64,000 bases of DNA, taken from an uncultured Polaribacter sp. Its GTDB lineage: Bacteria; Bacteroidota; Bacteroidia; Flavobacteriales; Flavobacteriaceae. Numbering within the stretch: position 1 is the first letter of the stretch; each line of letters opens with the position of its first letter. The stretch spans positions 118,641 through 182,640 of the forward strand of contig NZ_CANMVP010000005.1 in NCBI RefSeq assembly GCF_947501385.1, in the 5' to 3' direction. This document shows positions 1 to 6,822 of this stretch, piece after piece. Both the position numbers and the translations under genes were made by a program. A model generated the notes under the pieces. That model was not told the DNA's origin. It was given only the letters and a program-made list of their open reading frames with translations, and made no database searches.

Positions 1-389
1 TTGTGAAATGGCCCCGTGGCAATAATCACATTTTTTGCTTCAAACTTCTTACGATCACTTTCTAACTTAAAAACACCATTTTCTTTTTTCAGAGCTTTTA
101 TTTTGTGATTAAATTCAATAGGAATCTTAAATTTAGAAACATAAGATTTTAAATATTTTGCCACTTCATACTTATCTGCATAATGCCCCTTTTCATGAGG
201 AAAATCCATCCCAGGAAGATTATTAAATTCAGAAGGCGTAAATAGTTTTAAAGAATCCCATCTTTTTAACCAAGGAGCACCTGTTTCTGAGTTCGCATCA
301 ACTATTAGGTAATTCGCTTTCTTTTGATATAAGTAATACGCAATTGCTAAGCCAGATTGACCAGCTCCAATAATTATATAATCCTTCAT
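1..389 (-). CDS. Flavin-containing monooxygenase-like NAD(P)/FAD oxidoreductase, C-terminus cut by window edge
   Basis: About 129 N-terminal residues are visible, starting with ATG at 389-387. The protein begins MKDYIIIGAGQSGLAIAYYL, a dinucleotide-binding Rossmann fold with the GxGxxG pattern, followed by a W-L-K-R-W-D segment and LFTPSEFNNLPG. That arrangement is typical of the FMO/Baeyer-Villiger-like flavoproteins that bind FAD at the N-terminus. A second conserved piece, VIIATGPFH, is present near the cut. The frame is open to position 1, so the 3' part with the NADPH-binding site lies outside the window. Substrate cannot be told. It is transcribed away from the ABC ATPase, with a 396-bp repeat-bearing gap between them. 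Confidence 0.8.
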   Translation of the reverse strand, partial: MKDYIIIGAGQSGLAIAYYLYQKKANYLIVDANSETGAPWLKRWDSLKLFTPSEFNNLPGMDFPHEKGHYADKYEVAKYLKSYVSKFKIPIEFNHKIKALKKENGVFKLESDRKKFEAKNVIIATGPFH

Positions 390-523
390 GAGTCTTTATT
401 GCAGCGACAAAGCTAAACTATTTAAAAGCTATAACCTTGTATTAGAGAATTAGTTCGACAATAAAATGATGATCAAATAAAAATTAAAATCCTAGTGTAA
501 AAGTGTTGTTTTTATTATTGTTT

Positions 524-610
524 GGGCGTTACCACAAGGGTCAGGCTTTCATTACTCGCTTTGCGCAAAAAAGCGCAAGAGCTCAAACATGCCATTCAAT
601 CCTTAACGCA
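524..610 (+). repeat. Structured interspersed repeat, copy 1
   Basis: It starts with GGGCGTTACCACAAGGGTC, a 19-nt block found exactly, in opposite orientation, at 20354-20372. After GCTTTC both copies carry a hairpin with different bases but preserved pairing (here TTTGCGC against GCGCAAG around 560-580), and both then end in a TTCAATCnnTAACGC-like block. This suggests a mobile or structured non-coding repeat, not chance similarity. Confidence 0.75.
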
Positions 611-773
611 AATTGCAAACCTAAAAGACAAATAATTTAAATTTACAAAAAGGGAACATTTCAGACCCTTCAAAGCTCAAAACGGGATTCAAACCCTTTA
701 TAGAATGTTTTATATCGAAAAAAATTCAGATTTTTAAGATATGGGAAAGATATTTTTAATTCACAAGAATCCC

Positions 774-781
774 TATTTTTG
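774..781 (+). promoter_or_regulatory. Bacteroidota -7 promoter element
   Basis: TATTTTTG matches the TAnnTTTG -7 consensus. Only four bases separate it from the ATG at 786, so a transcript starting here would be leaderless or nearly so. This supports 786 as the start over the in-frame ATG at 741, which lies upstream of the promoter. No clear -33 TTG is present. Confidence 0.5.
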
Positions 782-785
782 TGGA

Positions 786-1748
786 ATGCTACAAGTCCAA
801 AATATTTCTTTCGGATATTCTAAAAATAAAACTGTGCTACACAATTTTAACTTCATATTAAATGAAGGAGAACATTTGTGCGTAATGGGAGAAAGCGGTT
901 GCGGAAAATCGACACTTTTAAAAGCCATTTATGGTTTGTTAGATTTAAAAAAAGGAACTATTTTCTGGAAAGAAAATCAAGTTTTAGGTCCCGAGTTTCA
1001 TTTAGTTCCTGGAATGGATTTTTTTAAATACGTTGCACAAGATTTCGATTTAATGCCTTATATTTCTGTAGCGGAAAATATTAAAAAATTCTTATCTCGT
1101 TTTTATCCTGAAGAAAGTGAAAAACGAATGCAAGAATTATTAGAAGTCATAGAAATGACCGCTTTTGAAAACACCAAGGTAAAAAATCTAAGTGGCGGAC
1201 AAAAACAACGTGTAGCCATTGCTAGAGCTTTAGCAAAAGCACCCGAGTTATTATTGTTAGATGAACCTTTTGGACAGATTGATAATTTTAAAAAAAACTC
1301 TTTAAGAAGAAAGTTATTTACCTATTTAAAAGAAAAAAATATCGCGTGTATGGTTGCTACACATGATAAAAATGATGCACTTTCTTTTGCTGATAAATTA
1401 ATTGTAATTCGTAATAAAAAAATCATTGCAAATAATTCTCCAAAAGAAATTTACAACAATCCAAAAGAGAAATATATAGCAGCTTTGTTTGATGATGTAA
1501 ACGAAATTACTATTGATGGAAAAACTGTTTTATTATATCCACATCAAATAAAAATAGCTAAAAATTCAGTTTCAGAAACGAGTTCAGTACTAGAGAATAA
1601 AGTAACAGTAATTAACTCTTACTTCAAAGGTGCTTATTGGTTAATTGAAGCTGATTTTAAAGAGCAAAAAGTATTTTTTAATCATCAACAGAACCTCAAA
1701 GAAAATACACAAATAAACCTCTTATTTGAGAATGCTTCTTTGAAGTAA
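786..1748 (+). CDS. ABC transporter ATP-binding protein
   Basis: Cytoplasmic ATPase subunit of an ABC importer-like system. From the chosen start (MLQVQNISFGY) the 320-residue protein shows Walker A (GESGCGKST, about residues 39-47), an ABC signature LSGGQKQR, Walker B LLLLDEP and an H-loop ATHD, all in the normal order. After about residue 230 there is an extra C-terminal domain of about 90 residues, rich in beta-strand, resembling the TOBE-type regulatory domain of PotA/CysA-like ATPases. The longer reading from ATG 741 is disfavoured because family similarity begins at residue 16 of that version and a promoter element lies in between. No permease gene is adjacent, so the partner and substrate are unknown. 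Confidence 0.88.
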   Translation: MLQVQNISFGYSKNKTVLHNFNFILNEGEHLCVMGESGCGKSTLLKAIYGLLDLKKGTIFWKENQVLGPEFHLVPGMDFFKYVAQDFDLMPYISVAENIKKFLSRFYPEESEKRMQELLEVIEMTAFENTKVKNLSGGQKQRVAIARALAKAPELLLLDEPFGQIDNFKKNSLRRKLFTYLKEKNIACMVATHDKNDALSFADKLIVIRNKKIIANNSPKEIYNNPKEKYIAALFDDVNEITIDGKTVLLYPHQIKIAKNSVSETSSVLENKVTVINSYFKGAYWLIEADFKEQKVFFNHQQNLKENTQINLLFENASLK

Positions 1749-1780
1749 ATTCCTTTTAAAAGAAAGAATAATTTTAATTT

Positions 1781-2980
1781 ATGAAAAAAAAAGTATCAAT
1801 TATTGGTGGTGGAGCTTCGGCATTGTTTGTGGCCGCTTTTTTAGATCACCAAAAATTCGATATTACTATTTACGAAAAAAATAAAACAGTAGGAAGAAAG
1901 TTTTTAGTCGCAGGAAAAGGAGGCTTTAATTTGACACATTCAGAAAATATAACAGCATTTATTGAGCGTTATACACCTTCTAAATTTCTAAAAAAAGCAT
2001 TCGTAAATTTTGACAATCTTCAATTTCAAAATTGGTTAAACGCAATCGGAATTAAAACATTTATAGGAAGTAGTAAACGTGTCTACCCAGAAAAAGGTAT
2101 AAAACCTATTGAAGTTTTAAACGCAATGCTGGCTGTTCTAAAAAAGAAAGAAGTTTGTATAAAGTACAATCATACTTGGTTGGGCTGGACTACTGAAAAA
2201 CAACTTCTTTTTAACAATCATTTTGAAATAAAATCAGATTATACCATTTTTTCATTGGGTGGCGCAAGCTGGAAGGTAACAGGCTCAGACGGAAGCTGGT
2301 TAAACACCTTTAACAACCAGAAAGTTTTAACAACTCCTTTTCAGGTTTCTAATTGTGCTTTTGGTATCGACTGGAAACATCTATTTATAGAAAAATTTGA
2401 AGGAAGTCCGTTAAAAAACATCGCTATTAGTTGTAGAAATAAAGAACAAAAAGGCGAAGTTGTCATCACAAATTTTGGTATCGAAGGAAATGCTATTTAT
2501 GCCTTAAGTCCAGAAATTAGAAAAGAGTTAGAATCGCATCATAAAGCTAAAATTTATATGGACTTAAAACCTATTTTTAGCGAAGAAATTCTTCAAAATA
2601 AAATAAAACAATCTAACTTTAGAAACACTACAGAAATTCTAAAAAAAGAACTAAAATTAAGTGAAGTACAAATTGGTTTGCTAAAAAATTACTTGACAAA
2701 AGAGCAGTTTTTAAATGAAGAGTTATTGGTGAAGTACATCAAAAACTTTCCTTTAGAAATTATAGAAACGGCGAATTTAGACGAAGCAATTTCTACTGTT
2801 GGTGGTATTTCTTTACAAGCTGTTGATGAGAACTTTGAGCTCAAAAAATTAAAAACTCAATACTGTATTGGTGAAATGTTAGATTGGGATGCACCAACTG
2901 GTGGCTATTTATTACAAGCTTGTGCAAGTATGGGAGCTTCTCTTGCGAAGCATCTAAATGAGAAAATTATTGAATCTTAA
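1781..2980 (+). CDS. BaiN/HI0933-type NAD(P)/FAD-dependent flavoprotein
   Basis: A 399-residue protein with an N-terminal FAD-binding fold (VSIIGGGASALFVAAFL, then IYEKNKTVGRKFLVAGKGG) and the GGFNLTHSE segment characteristic of the HI0933/BaiN (TIGR03862-like) flavoprotein family. The C-terminus has the expected second FAD contact region (TVGGISLQAVDENF ... CIGEMLDWDAPTGGYLLQ). The physiological substrate of this family is largely unknown; the name BaiN comes from a bile-acid enzyme and should not be transferred here. It follows the ABC ATPase by 32 bp on the same strand and may share its transcript. Its 3' end overlaps the convergent Gre-like gene by 14 bp. Confidence 0.85.
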   Translation: MKKKVSIIGGGASALFVAAFLDHQKFDITIYEKNKTVGRKFLVAGKGGFNLTHSENITAFIERYTPSKFLKKAFVNFDNLQFQNWLNAIGIKTFIGSSKRVYPEKGIKPIEVLNAMLAVLKKKEVCIKYNHTWLGWTTEKQLLFNNHFEIKSDYTIFSLGGASWKVTGSDGSWLNTFNNQKVLTTPFQVSNCAFGIDWKHLFIEKFEGSPLKNIAISCRNKEQKGEVVITNFGIEGNAIYALSPEIRKELESHHKAKIYMDLKPIFSEEILQNKIKQSNFRNTTEILKKELKLSEVQIGLLKNYLTKEQFLNEELLVKYIKNFPLEIIETANLDEAISTVGGISLQAVDENFELKKLKTQYCIGEMLDWDAPTGGYLLQACASMGASLAKHLNEKIIES

Positions 2981-3428
2981 GAATTTTTATTGAATTTCCA
3001 TTAAAACTAAATATTTCATTCTCTTGTTTCCCTAACAATAATTTTCCAATAGGAGAAGCAGCTGAAACTGCAAAATACTGCTTGCCTGCAACTGTTAGTT
3101 GTCCTGCAGAAATACTTAAAAAGTAATGTGCTTTTTCTGTAAAGATGACACTTCCTAAATGCGCATTTTTAACTGTTGAAGTTCCTGTATTGGTAAAATC
3201 AATTTTTGCTAAAACCTCTTTCATTTGAGAAATTCCTGCCAATTGCTGACTCGCTTTTTCCATTTCTAATTGCAACATGGCACGTCCGGTTTCATGCTTG
3301 TCACCTGCAGAACTTTTCGTTTCAGATTGCAATGCTTTTTGATTGGATGCAATAATTTCTTCTACTGTTTGTAACCGCTTATTTACAAACATTTCACATT
3401 GAATAAAAAGTTCCTCTTTAAGATTCAT
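2967..3428 (-). CDS. GreA/GreB-like transcript cleavage factor homologue
   Basis: A 153-residue protein with a helical, coiled-coil-like N-terminal half containing SSAGDKHETGRAM and a C-terminal half ending AASPIGKLLLGKQENE. The latter closely matches the SPIGKALLGKK segment of the GreA C-terminal domain. Gre factors insert a coiled coil into RNA polymerase and promote cleavage of backtracked RNA. The usual acidic pair at the GreA tip is not obvious; the GDKHET segment may occupy that place, so cleavage activity is uncertain. As the last gene of the minus-strand run it overlaps the phosphopantetheinyl transferase by 11 bp. I recall relatives being labelled 3-oxoacyl-ACP synthase in annotations; nothing in the sequence supports that name. 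Confidence 0.65.
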   Translation of the reverse strand: MNLKEELFIQCEMFVNKRLQTVEEIIASNQKALQSETKSSAGDKHETGRAMLQLEMEKASQQLAGISQMKEVLAKIDFTNTGTSTVKNAHLGSVIFTEKAHYFLSISAGQLTVAGKQYFAVSAASPIGKLLLGKQENEIFSFNGNSIKILKIQ

Positions 3429-3984
3429 TTTCTAATATAAAAGCAAAAGCTCCATAATTTCCATGGTGAGAAATTGAGCAAGACTTGGTGAGTAGTTTTT
3501 CTTTGTGATAATACAAAGGCGCTCCAATAGTAGATTTCTGCTGTGTTATTTGTTCGGATACAAATCCTGTTACTTCAGAAAGCTTTAACTTTATGTCTTT
3601 ATCAACTGTTTTTGGAGATCCTATCACTGAGAAAAAAGGAACATTTTCTTGAGATTTCTGAGCAATTGTAGATACATAAGATGAACTAAAAAACGTTGTT
3701 GTATAAAACTGATGATTCTCAAAAGTTACAACTCCTTCATCTTTAGAGACTAAAGTACATTCAAATTTTTGAGGCGCAAAAAAGCGTTTTAAATGCTTTT
3801 GTGTATAACATTTGTAGGCGGCTTCTTTCATGCTCCAAAATAGCCAAACACATAAAAAAGAAGCATCTGATTTTAAAATGATTTCTTGCTCTTTTTGGGT
3901 GAACTGTTTCTCTAAAAAACCTTTGCGTTGCCAATTACTTTGGGTTTTCGCAAGTGTTAAATCAACAATATCATTCCCAATCAT
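3418..3984 (-). CDS. 4'-phosphopantetheinyl transferase superfamily protein
   Basis: Transfers the phosphopantetheine arm of CoA to a serine of carrier proteins. The 188-residue protein has both family signatures: MIGNDIVDL at the N-terminus (metal-binding Asp) and WSMKEAAYK at residues 50-58 (Glu and Lys of the (W/F)xxKExxxK motif). Size lies between AcpS and full Sfp types. The start codon shares one base with the stop of the upstream carrier protein gene (TAATG arrangement), a strong sign of translational coupling, so the natural substrate is very likely that carrier. It is followed by the Gre-like gene with an 11-bp overlap. Confidence 0.85.
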   Translation of the reverse strand: MIGNDIVDLTLAKTQSNWQRKGFLEKQFTQKEQEIILKSDASFLCVWLFWSMKEAAYKCYTQKHLKRFFAPQKFECTLVSKDEGVVTFENHQFYTTTFFSSSYVSTIAQKSQENVPFFSVIGSPKTVDKDIKLKLSEVTGFVSEQITQQKSTIGAPLYYHKEKLLTKSCSISHHGNYGAFAFILENES

Positions 3985-4235
3985 TATGCAGCTTGTTTCT
4001 CTTGAATAATGATAACAACAGCTTTTACAGACAACATTTTTTCCATAGAATCATTGTCAATTTCTATGTTGAATTCGTCTTCGACATCTAACACAATGTC
4101 TACTAAATTTGCTGAGTTTATTTCTAAATCGTTTATAAAGTCTGTGTCTTCGTTCAGATTTTTAAAGGCCTCTTCATTTTGAACATACGGCTTTACAATT
4201 TTTGTAAGCTTTTTTATGATTTCTTCTTTTGTCAT
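3984..4235 (-). CDS. Acyl carrier protein
   Basis: An 83-residue acidic protein of typical ACP length. The modification site is Ser41 in DLEINSANLVDIVLDVED. The usual DSL is replaced by NSA, as in specialised bacterial carriers. Helix II that follows, VDIVLDVEDEFNIEIDNDSM, fits the family. It would carry the growing acyl chain for the neighbouring ketosynthase and dehydratase and perhaps hand it to the type III PKS. The ORF is coupled to the phosphopantetheinyl transferase and lies 83 bp downstream of the ketosynthase, the gap being filled mostly by a palindromic repeat (4250-4305). Confidence 0.9.
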   Translation of the reverse strand: MTKEEIIKKLTKIVKPYVQNEEAFKNLNEDTDFINDLEINSANLVDIVLDVEDEFNIEIDNDSMEKMLSVKAVVIIIQEKQAA

Positions 4236-4249
4236 GAATCTATATATTT

Positions 4250-4305
4250 GTCACGTTGAGCGGAGTCGAAACGTTTTATTAGTTCTCGACTCCGCTCGAA
4301 CTGAC
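4250..4305. repeat. GAGCGGAGTCGA-type imperfect palindrome
   Basis: A 20-nt arm (4250-4269) and its inverted partner (4286-4305) match at 17 of 20 positions, with the core GAGCGGAGTCGA fully paired. It sits between ketosynthase and ACP genes inside the operon. Related GCGCAGTCGAGA/GCGGAGTCGAGA words recur at 57590-57650, 58566-58588 and 58636-58647, so it is one member of an interspersed family. Confidence 0.75.
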
Positions 4306-4318
4306 GTTAATTAGTATT

Positions 4319-5593
4319 TTATTCTGAATATTTTTTAAAGATAACACAAGCATTTACATCACCAAAACCAAAACTTGCTTTTGCTAAAATATGAATGTCT
4401 GTTTTAAGCATTTTAGTAGGGATTTTATCCTCAGAAATAAAATCTGAAATTTCTGGATGAATGTCTTCACAGTTTATATTCGGAAACAAAAATTGTTCTT
4501 TAATCTGTAAAACAGAAGCTACAGATTCTATTGCTCCAGCAGCAGCCAAGCAATGCCCAACCATAGATTTTAGTGAATTTATATAAGGGAAATCTGCTCC
4601 TTTTCTTTGCAATGCTTTTGTCCAATTTTCGATTTCTAACGCGTCTTTTGAAGTTGCCGTTAAATGACCATTAATCGCATCAATTTCATTGGAAGAAATT
4701 TCTGAATCTAACAAGGCATCCGTTATGCATTTCTGAACAGCTTCTGCATTTGGTGCAGTCAAAGTGCCGCCGTTTCTTTGTCCGCCAGAATTGATATTAC
4801 CACCTAAGACCTCTGCGTAAATGGTTGCTTTTCTTTCTAAAGCACTTTCTAACGATTCTAAAACGAGCGCTCCTGCGCCACTTCCTGGCACAAATCCAGA
4901 AGCAGTTTCACTCATGGGTCTAGAGCCTTTTTCTGGAGATTCATTATGCTTGTAAGACATTACGCGCATGGCATCAAATCCGCCCCAAGTATACAAACTG
5001 CTATCGCTAGAACTACCCACCAACATTCGTTTTGCTTTTCCGTTTTTAATACGTTCAAAACCCATTAATAAGGCCTCTGTTCCAGTTGTACAAGCAGATG
5101 AATTTGTTGTCACTTGATTTCCTAAGCCTAAAATTCCGCCCAAATATGCAGAAATGCCACTTGCCATGGTTTGTACCACAGAAGTACTTCCTAAACGTCT
5201 TACTTTTTGCTCATCAATTTGGTAAATAGCTTCTCTAAATTTCTCAATTCCCGATGTTCCAGTTCCGAAAATCAACCCTGAATCATAGTCTAAATTCGAA
5301 TTTTCATCCACAGAAAAACCAGCATCTTTCCAAGCATCCATTCCTGCCATACAGCCATATAAAATAGATGTACTATTGAAGCCGCGCAGCTGTAAAGGCG
5401 TTAAATACTCGCGTTTTTTTTCTTCGGAAATTGGTGGAATTCCGCCAATACAACAAGAAAATCCTTTGTCTTTTAAATTCTGATAAAAGGTAATTCCTGA
5501 GGTTCCAGATTTTATGGCTTTTGTAAAGTCTTTTAACCCAACACCATTTGGTGCAACAACTCCTAAACCTGTAATTACGACTCTATTTTTCAT
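4319..5593 (-). CDS. Beta-ketoacyl-ACP synthase (KAS II-like)
   Basis: Decarboxylative condensing enzyme of 424 residues. It begins MKNRVVITGLGVVAPNG, the standard KAS I/II opening. The catalytic set is complete: nucleophile Cys168 in TTNSSACTTG, His310 in INGHLTATSKDA, and Lys342/His347 in LKSMVGHCLAAAGA. The GHLTAT wording differs from the GTST of housekeeping FabF, which suggests a specialised pathway enzyme. It sits between the dehydratase (upstream) and ACP (downstream) in the type III PKS locus, so it probably builds an ACP-bound acyl chain. No ketoreductase or enoyl reductase gene is in the locus; those steps would have to be borrowed from primary fatty-acid synthesis. Confidence 0.88.
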   Translation of the reverse strand: MKNRVVITGLGVVAPNGVGLKDFTKAIKSGTSGITFYQNLKDKGFSCCIGGIPPISEEKKREYLTPLQLRGFNSTSILYGCMAGMDAWKDAGFSVDENSNLDYDSGLIFGTGTSGIEKFREAIYQIDEQKVRRLGSTSVVQTMASGISAYLGGILGLGNQVTTNSSACTTGTEALLMGFERIKNGKAKRMLVGSSSDSSLYTWGGFDAMRVMSYKHNESPEKGSRPMSETASGFVPGSGAGALVLESLESALERKATIYAEVLGGNINSGGQRNGGTLTAPNAEAVQKCITDALLDSEISSNEIDAINGHLTATSKDALEIENWTKALQRKGADFPYINSLKSMVGHCLAAAGAIESVASVLQIKEQFLFPNINCEDIHPEISDFISEDKIPTKMLKTDIHILAKASFGFGDVNACVIFKKYSE

Positions 5594-5674
5594 ATATGCT
5601 GAACTTATTTCAGTATCTTTTTTTAAACACAGATTTCACAGTTTAAAAATAGTTTGTTTACTTGTAATTTTTTC

Positions 5675-5707
5675 AGACCTCACAGGTTTTAAAAACCTGT
5701 GAGGTCT
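5675..5707. repeat. 33-nt REP-like palindrome, copy A
   Basis: Arm AGACCTCACAGGTTTT pairs with its exact complement (16 bp, single central base). It overlaps the stop of the dehydratase gene (5706-5708 on the minus strand). It is the same family as the pair flanking the transposase at 6163-6195 and 6778-6810, differing in one central base. Confidence 0.9.
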
Positions 5708-6146
5708 ATATTGGTTTTATCATTCCGGAAATAGTTCCCCTACAAACCAGTTCATTATTAGCATTCAACATTTTAACGTTGCATTTTAGTTTGTGAAATC
5801 TAAAATACGTCTTTTCTGAAATTACGGTTACTTTTTCGTTTGGTAAAACTGGTAAAAAGAAATCAACCTGATTGGAAGTTAATGCAATTTGTGGCTTTTT
5901 ATCTAATGAAATTTCTTTTTTTAATAAAAAAACACCTAAACAAACAACGCCAATTTGTGCCATTGTTTCCGTTAAAATTACTCCTGGCGTTATCGGATTA
6001 TCTTTAAAATGACCCTGATAAAAAAATTCATTTTCTTTATATGTGTAATTTCCTGTAACTCCGTTTTCTGAAATTTTTGTGAGTTTATCCACAAACAAAA
6101 ATGGTTTTTGATACGGCAAATGCTTTATGATTTCTTCTTGTTTCAT
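5706..6146 (-). CDS. FabZ-like 3-hydroxyacyl-ACP dehydratase (hotdog fold)
   Basis: A 146-residue hotdog-fold protein. The opening LPYQKPFLFVD matches the LPHRYPFLLVD signature of FabZ. GHFKDNPITPGVILTETMAQ carries catalytic His46 and Glu60. It would remove water from a 3-hydroxyacyl-ACP, giving an unsaturated chain. Context between the ketosynthase and the type III PKS suggests service in a dedicated chain-building module. A REP-like palindrome begins within its stop codon and a second lies 17 bp upstream of its start, so the gene is bracketed by repeats. Some relatives in such clusters are thioesterase-like; the His/Glu pair favours dehydratase. Confidence 0.85.
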   Translation of the reverse strand: MKQEEIIKHLPYQKPFLFVDKLTKISENGVTGNYTYKENEFFYQGHFKDNPITPGVILTETMAQIGVVCLGVFLLKKEISLDKKPQIALTSNQVDFFLPVLPNEKVTVISEKTYFRFHKLKCNVKMLNANNELVCRGTISGMIKPI

Positions 6147-6162
6147 TTTTGCTTTCTTAACC

Positions 6163-6195
6163 AGACCTCACAGGTTTTAGAAACCTGTGAGGTCT
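6163..6195. repeat. 33-nt REP-like palindrome, copy B (downstream of RAYT)
   Basis: Perfect 15-bp arms (AGACCTCACAGGTTT and complement) around a TAG loop. It lies 7 bp past the transposase stop codon and is base-for-base identical to copy C on the other side of that gene. Confidence 0.95.
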
Positions 6196-6201
6196 TTCTT
6201 A

Positions 6202-6762
6202 TTACTCTAAAGTTATAGATTCTAAAATAGATACTTCTTTAATTTTATGGGCGTCAATAAAGTTTTGTTTATCATCAAAAAGAGCAATAACAAACTCTCT
6301 TAACAAATCTGTAGATTTATCTGATAAAATTGAATGATATGAAGAGTATTTATAATTTCTAAAATCATCAATAAAATTATGATGCGTTGGATTTAAGTGA
6401 ATATACAAAACCAAATTTTTTAGATATGCTTCACTATCCAACTTAATTCTTGAAAAGCGATCTTTAAATAAACTTCCACTTCTTCCGTATTTTTTATTGA
6501 TGCTTTTTGAATAGGCATTAAAAAGATTAGAAAATGATTGAGATATTTCTCTGGATAAAACTCCCTCTTTTGTTCTAATAATGAAATGAAAATGATTTCT
6601 TAATAAGCAATATACTAAAATATCAGAAGTTTTTGTGAGGTGTTTTTTTACTAATTTTAAAAAATATAGATAATTCTGTCCTTCAATAAAAATATCTTCT
6701 TTATTGTTTCCACAGTTATAAATATGGTAAAAAGAATCTTCTACTAATACTTCATATTTCAT
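6202..6762 (-). CDS. REP-associated tyrosine transposase (RAYT, Y1_Tnp/HUH family)
   Basis: Single-strand DNA endonuclease-like transposase of 186 residues. The HUH motif is H57-F-H59 in LLRNHFHFIIRTKEG, and the probable catalytic tyrosine is Tyr120 in the LYIHLNP block after GSLFKDRF, all standard for IS200/RAYT-like TnpA. An in-frame ATG exists 8 codons upstream, but it lies inside palindrome copy C; the start at 6762 (MKYEVLVEDSFYHIYNCGNN) is where family similarity begins. Identical 33-nt palindromes lie 7 bp after the stop and 15 bp before the start, the arrangement expected of a RAYT with its cognate REP sequences. It separates the type III PKS from the dehydratase without disrupting either. 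Confidence 0.9.
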   Translation of the reverse strand: MKYEVLVEDSFYHIYNCGNNKEDIFIEGQNYLYFLKLVKKHLTKTSDILVYCLLRNHFHFIIRTKEGVLSREISQSFSNLFNAYSKSINKKYGRSGSLFKDRFSRIKLDSEAYLKNLVLYIHLNPTHHNFIDDFRNYKYSSYHSILSDKSTDLLREFVIALFDDKQNFIDAHKIKEVSILESITLE

Positions 6763-6777
6763 TTTTTTACTTTTAAC

Positions 6778-6810
6778 AGACCTCACAGGTTTTAGAAACC
6801 TGTGAGGTCT
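6778..6810. repeat. 33-nt REP-like palindrome, copy C (upstream of RAYT)
   Basis: Identical to copy B at 6163-6195. It lies between the RAYT start (6762) and the stop of the type III PKS gene (6823). Transcribed, it would form a 15-bp hairpin between two biosynthetic genes. Confidence 0.95.
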
Positions 6811-6822
6811 TGTGACTCTAAC

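Larger units (their letters stand above)
390..785. other. Divergent intergenic gap with an interspersed repeat
   Basis: No credible gene is seen. The gap holds one copy of a structured interspersed repeat (524-610) and, just before the ABC gene, a TAnnTTTG promoter element (774-781). A piece around 663-707 resembles degenerate CAGACCCTTCA-type repeat debris. Confidence 0.6.

Noticed and set aside
741..785. Upstream ATG of the ABC ATPase
   Set aside because: The extra 15 residues show no family similarity and a promoter element lies after this ATG.
2967..3428. Possible 3-oxoacyl-ACP synthase next to the ACP genes
   Set aside because: No condensing-enzyme motif; the C-terminal SPIGKLLLGK block and helical N-terminus fit a Gre-like factor.
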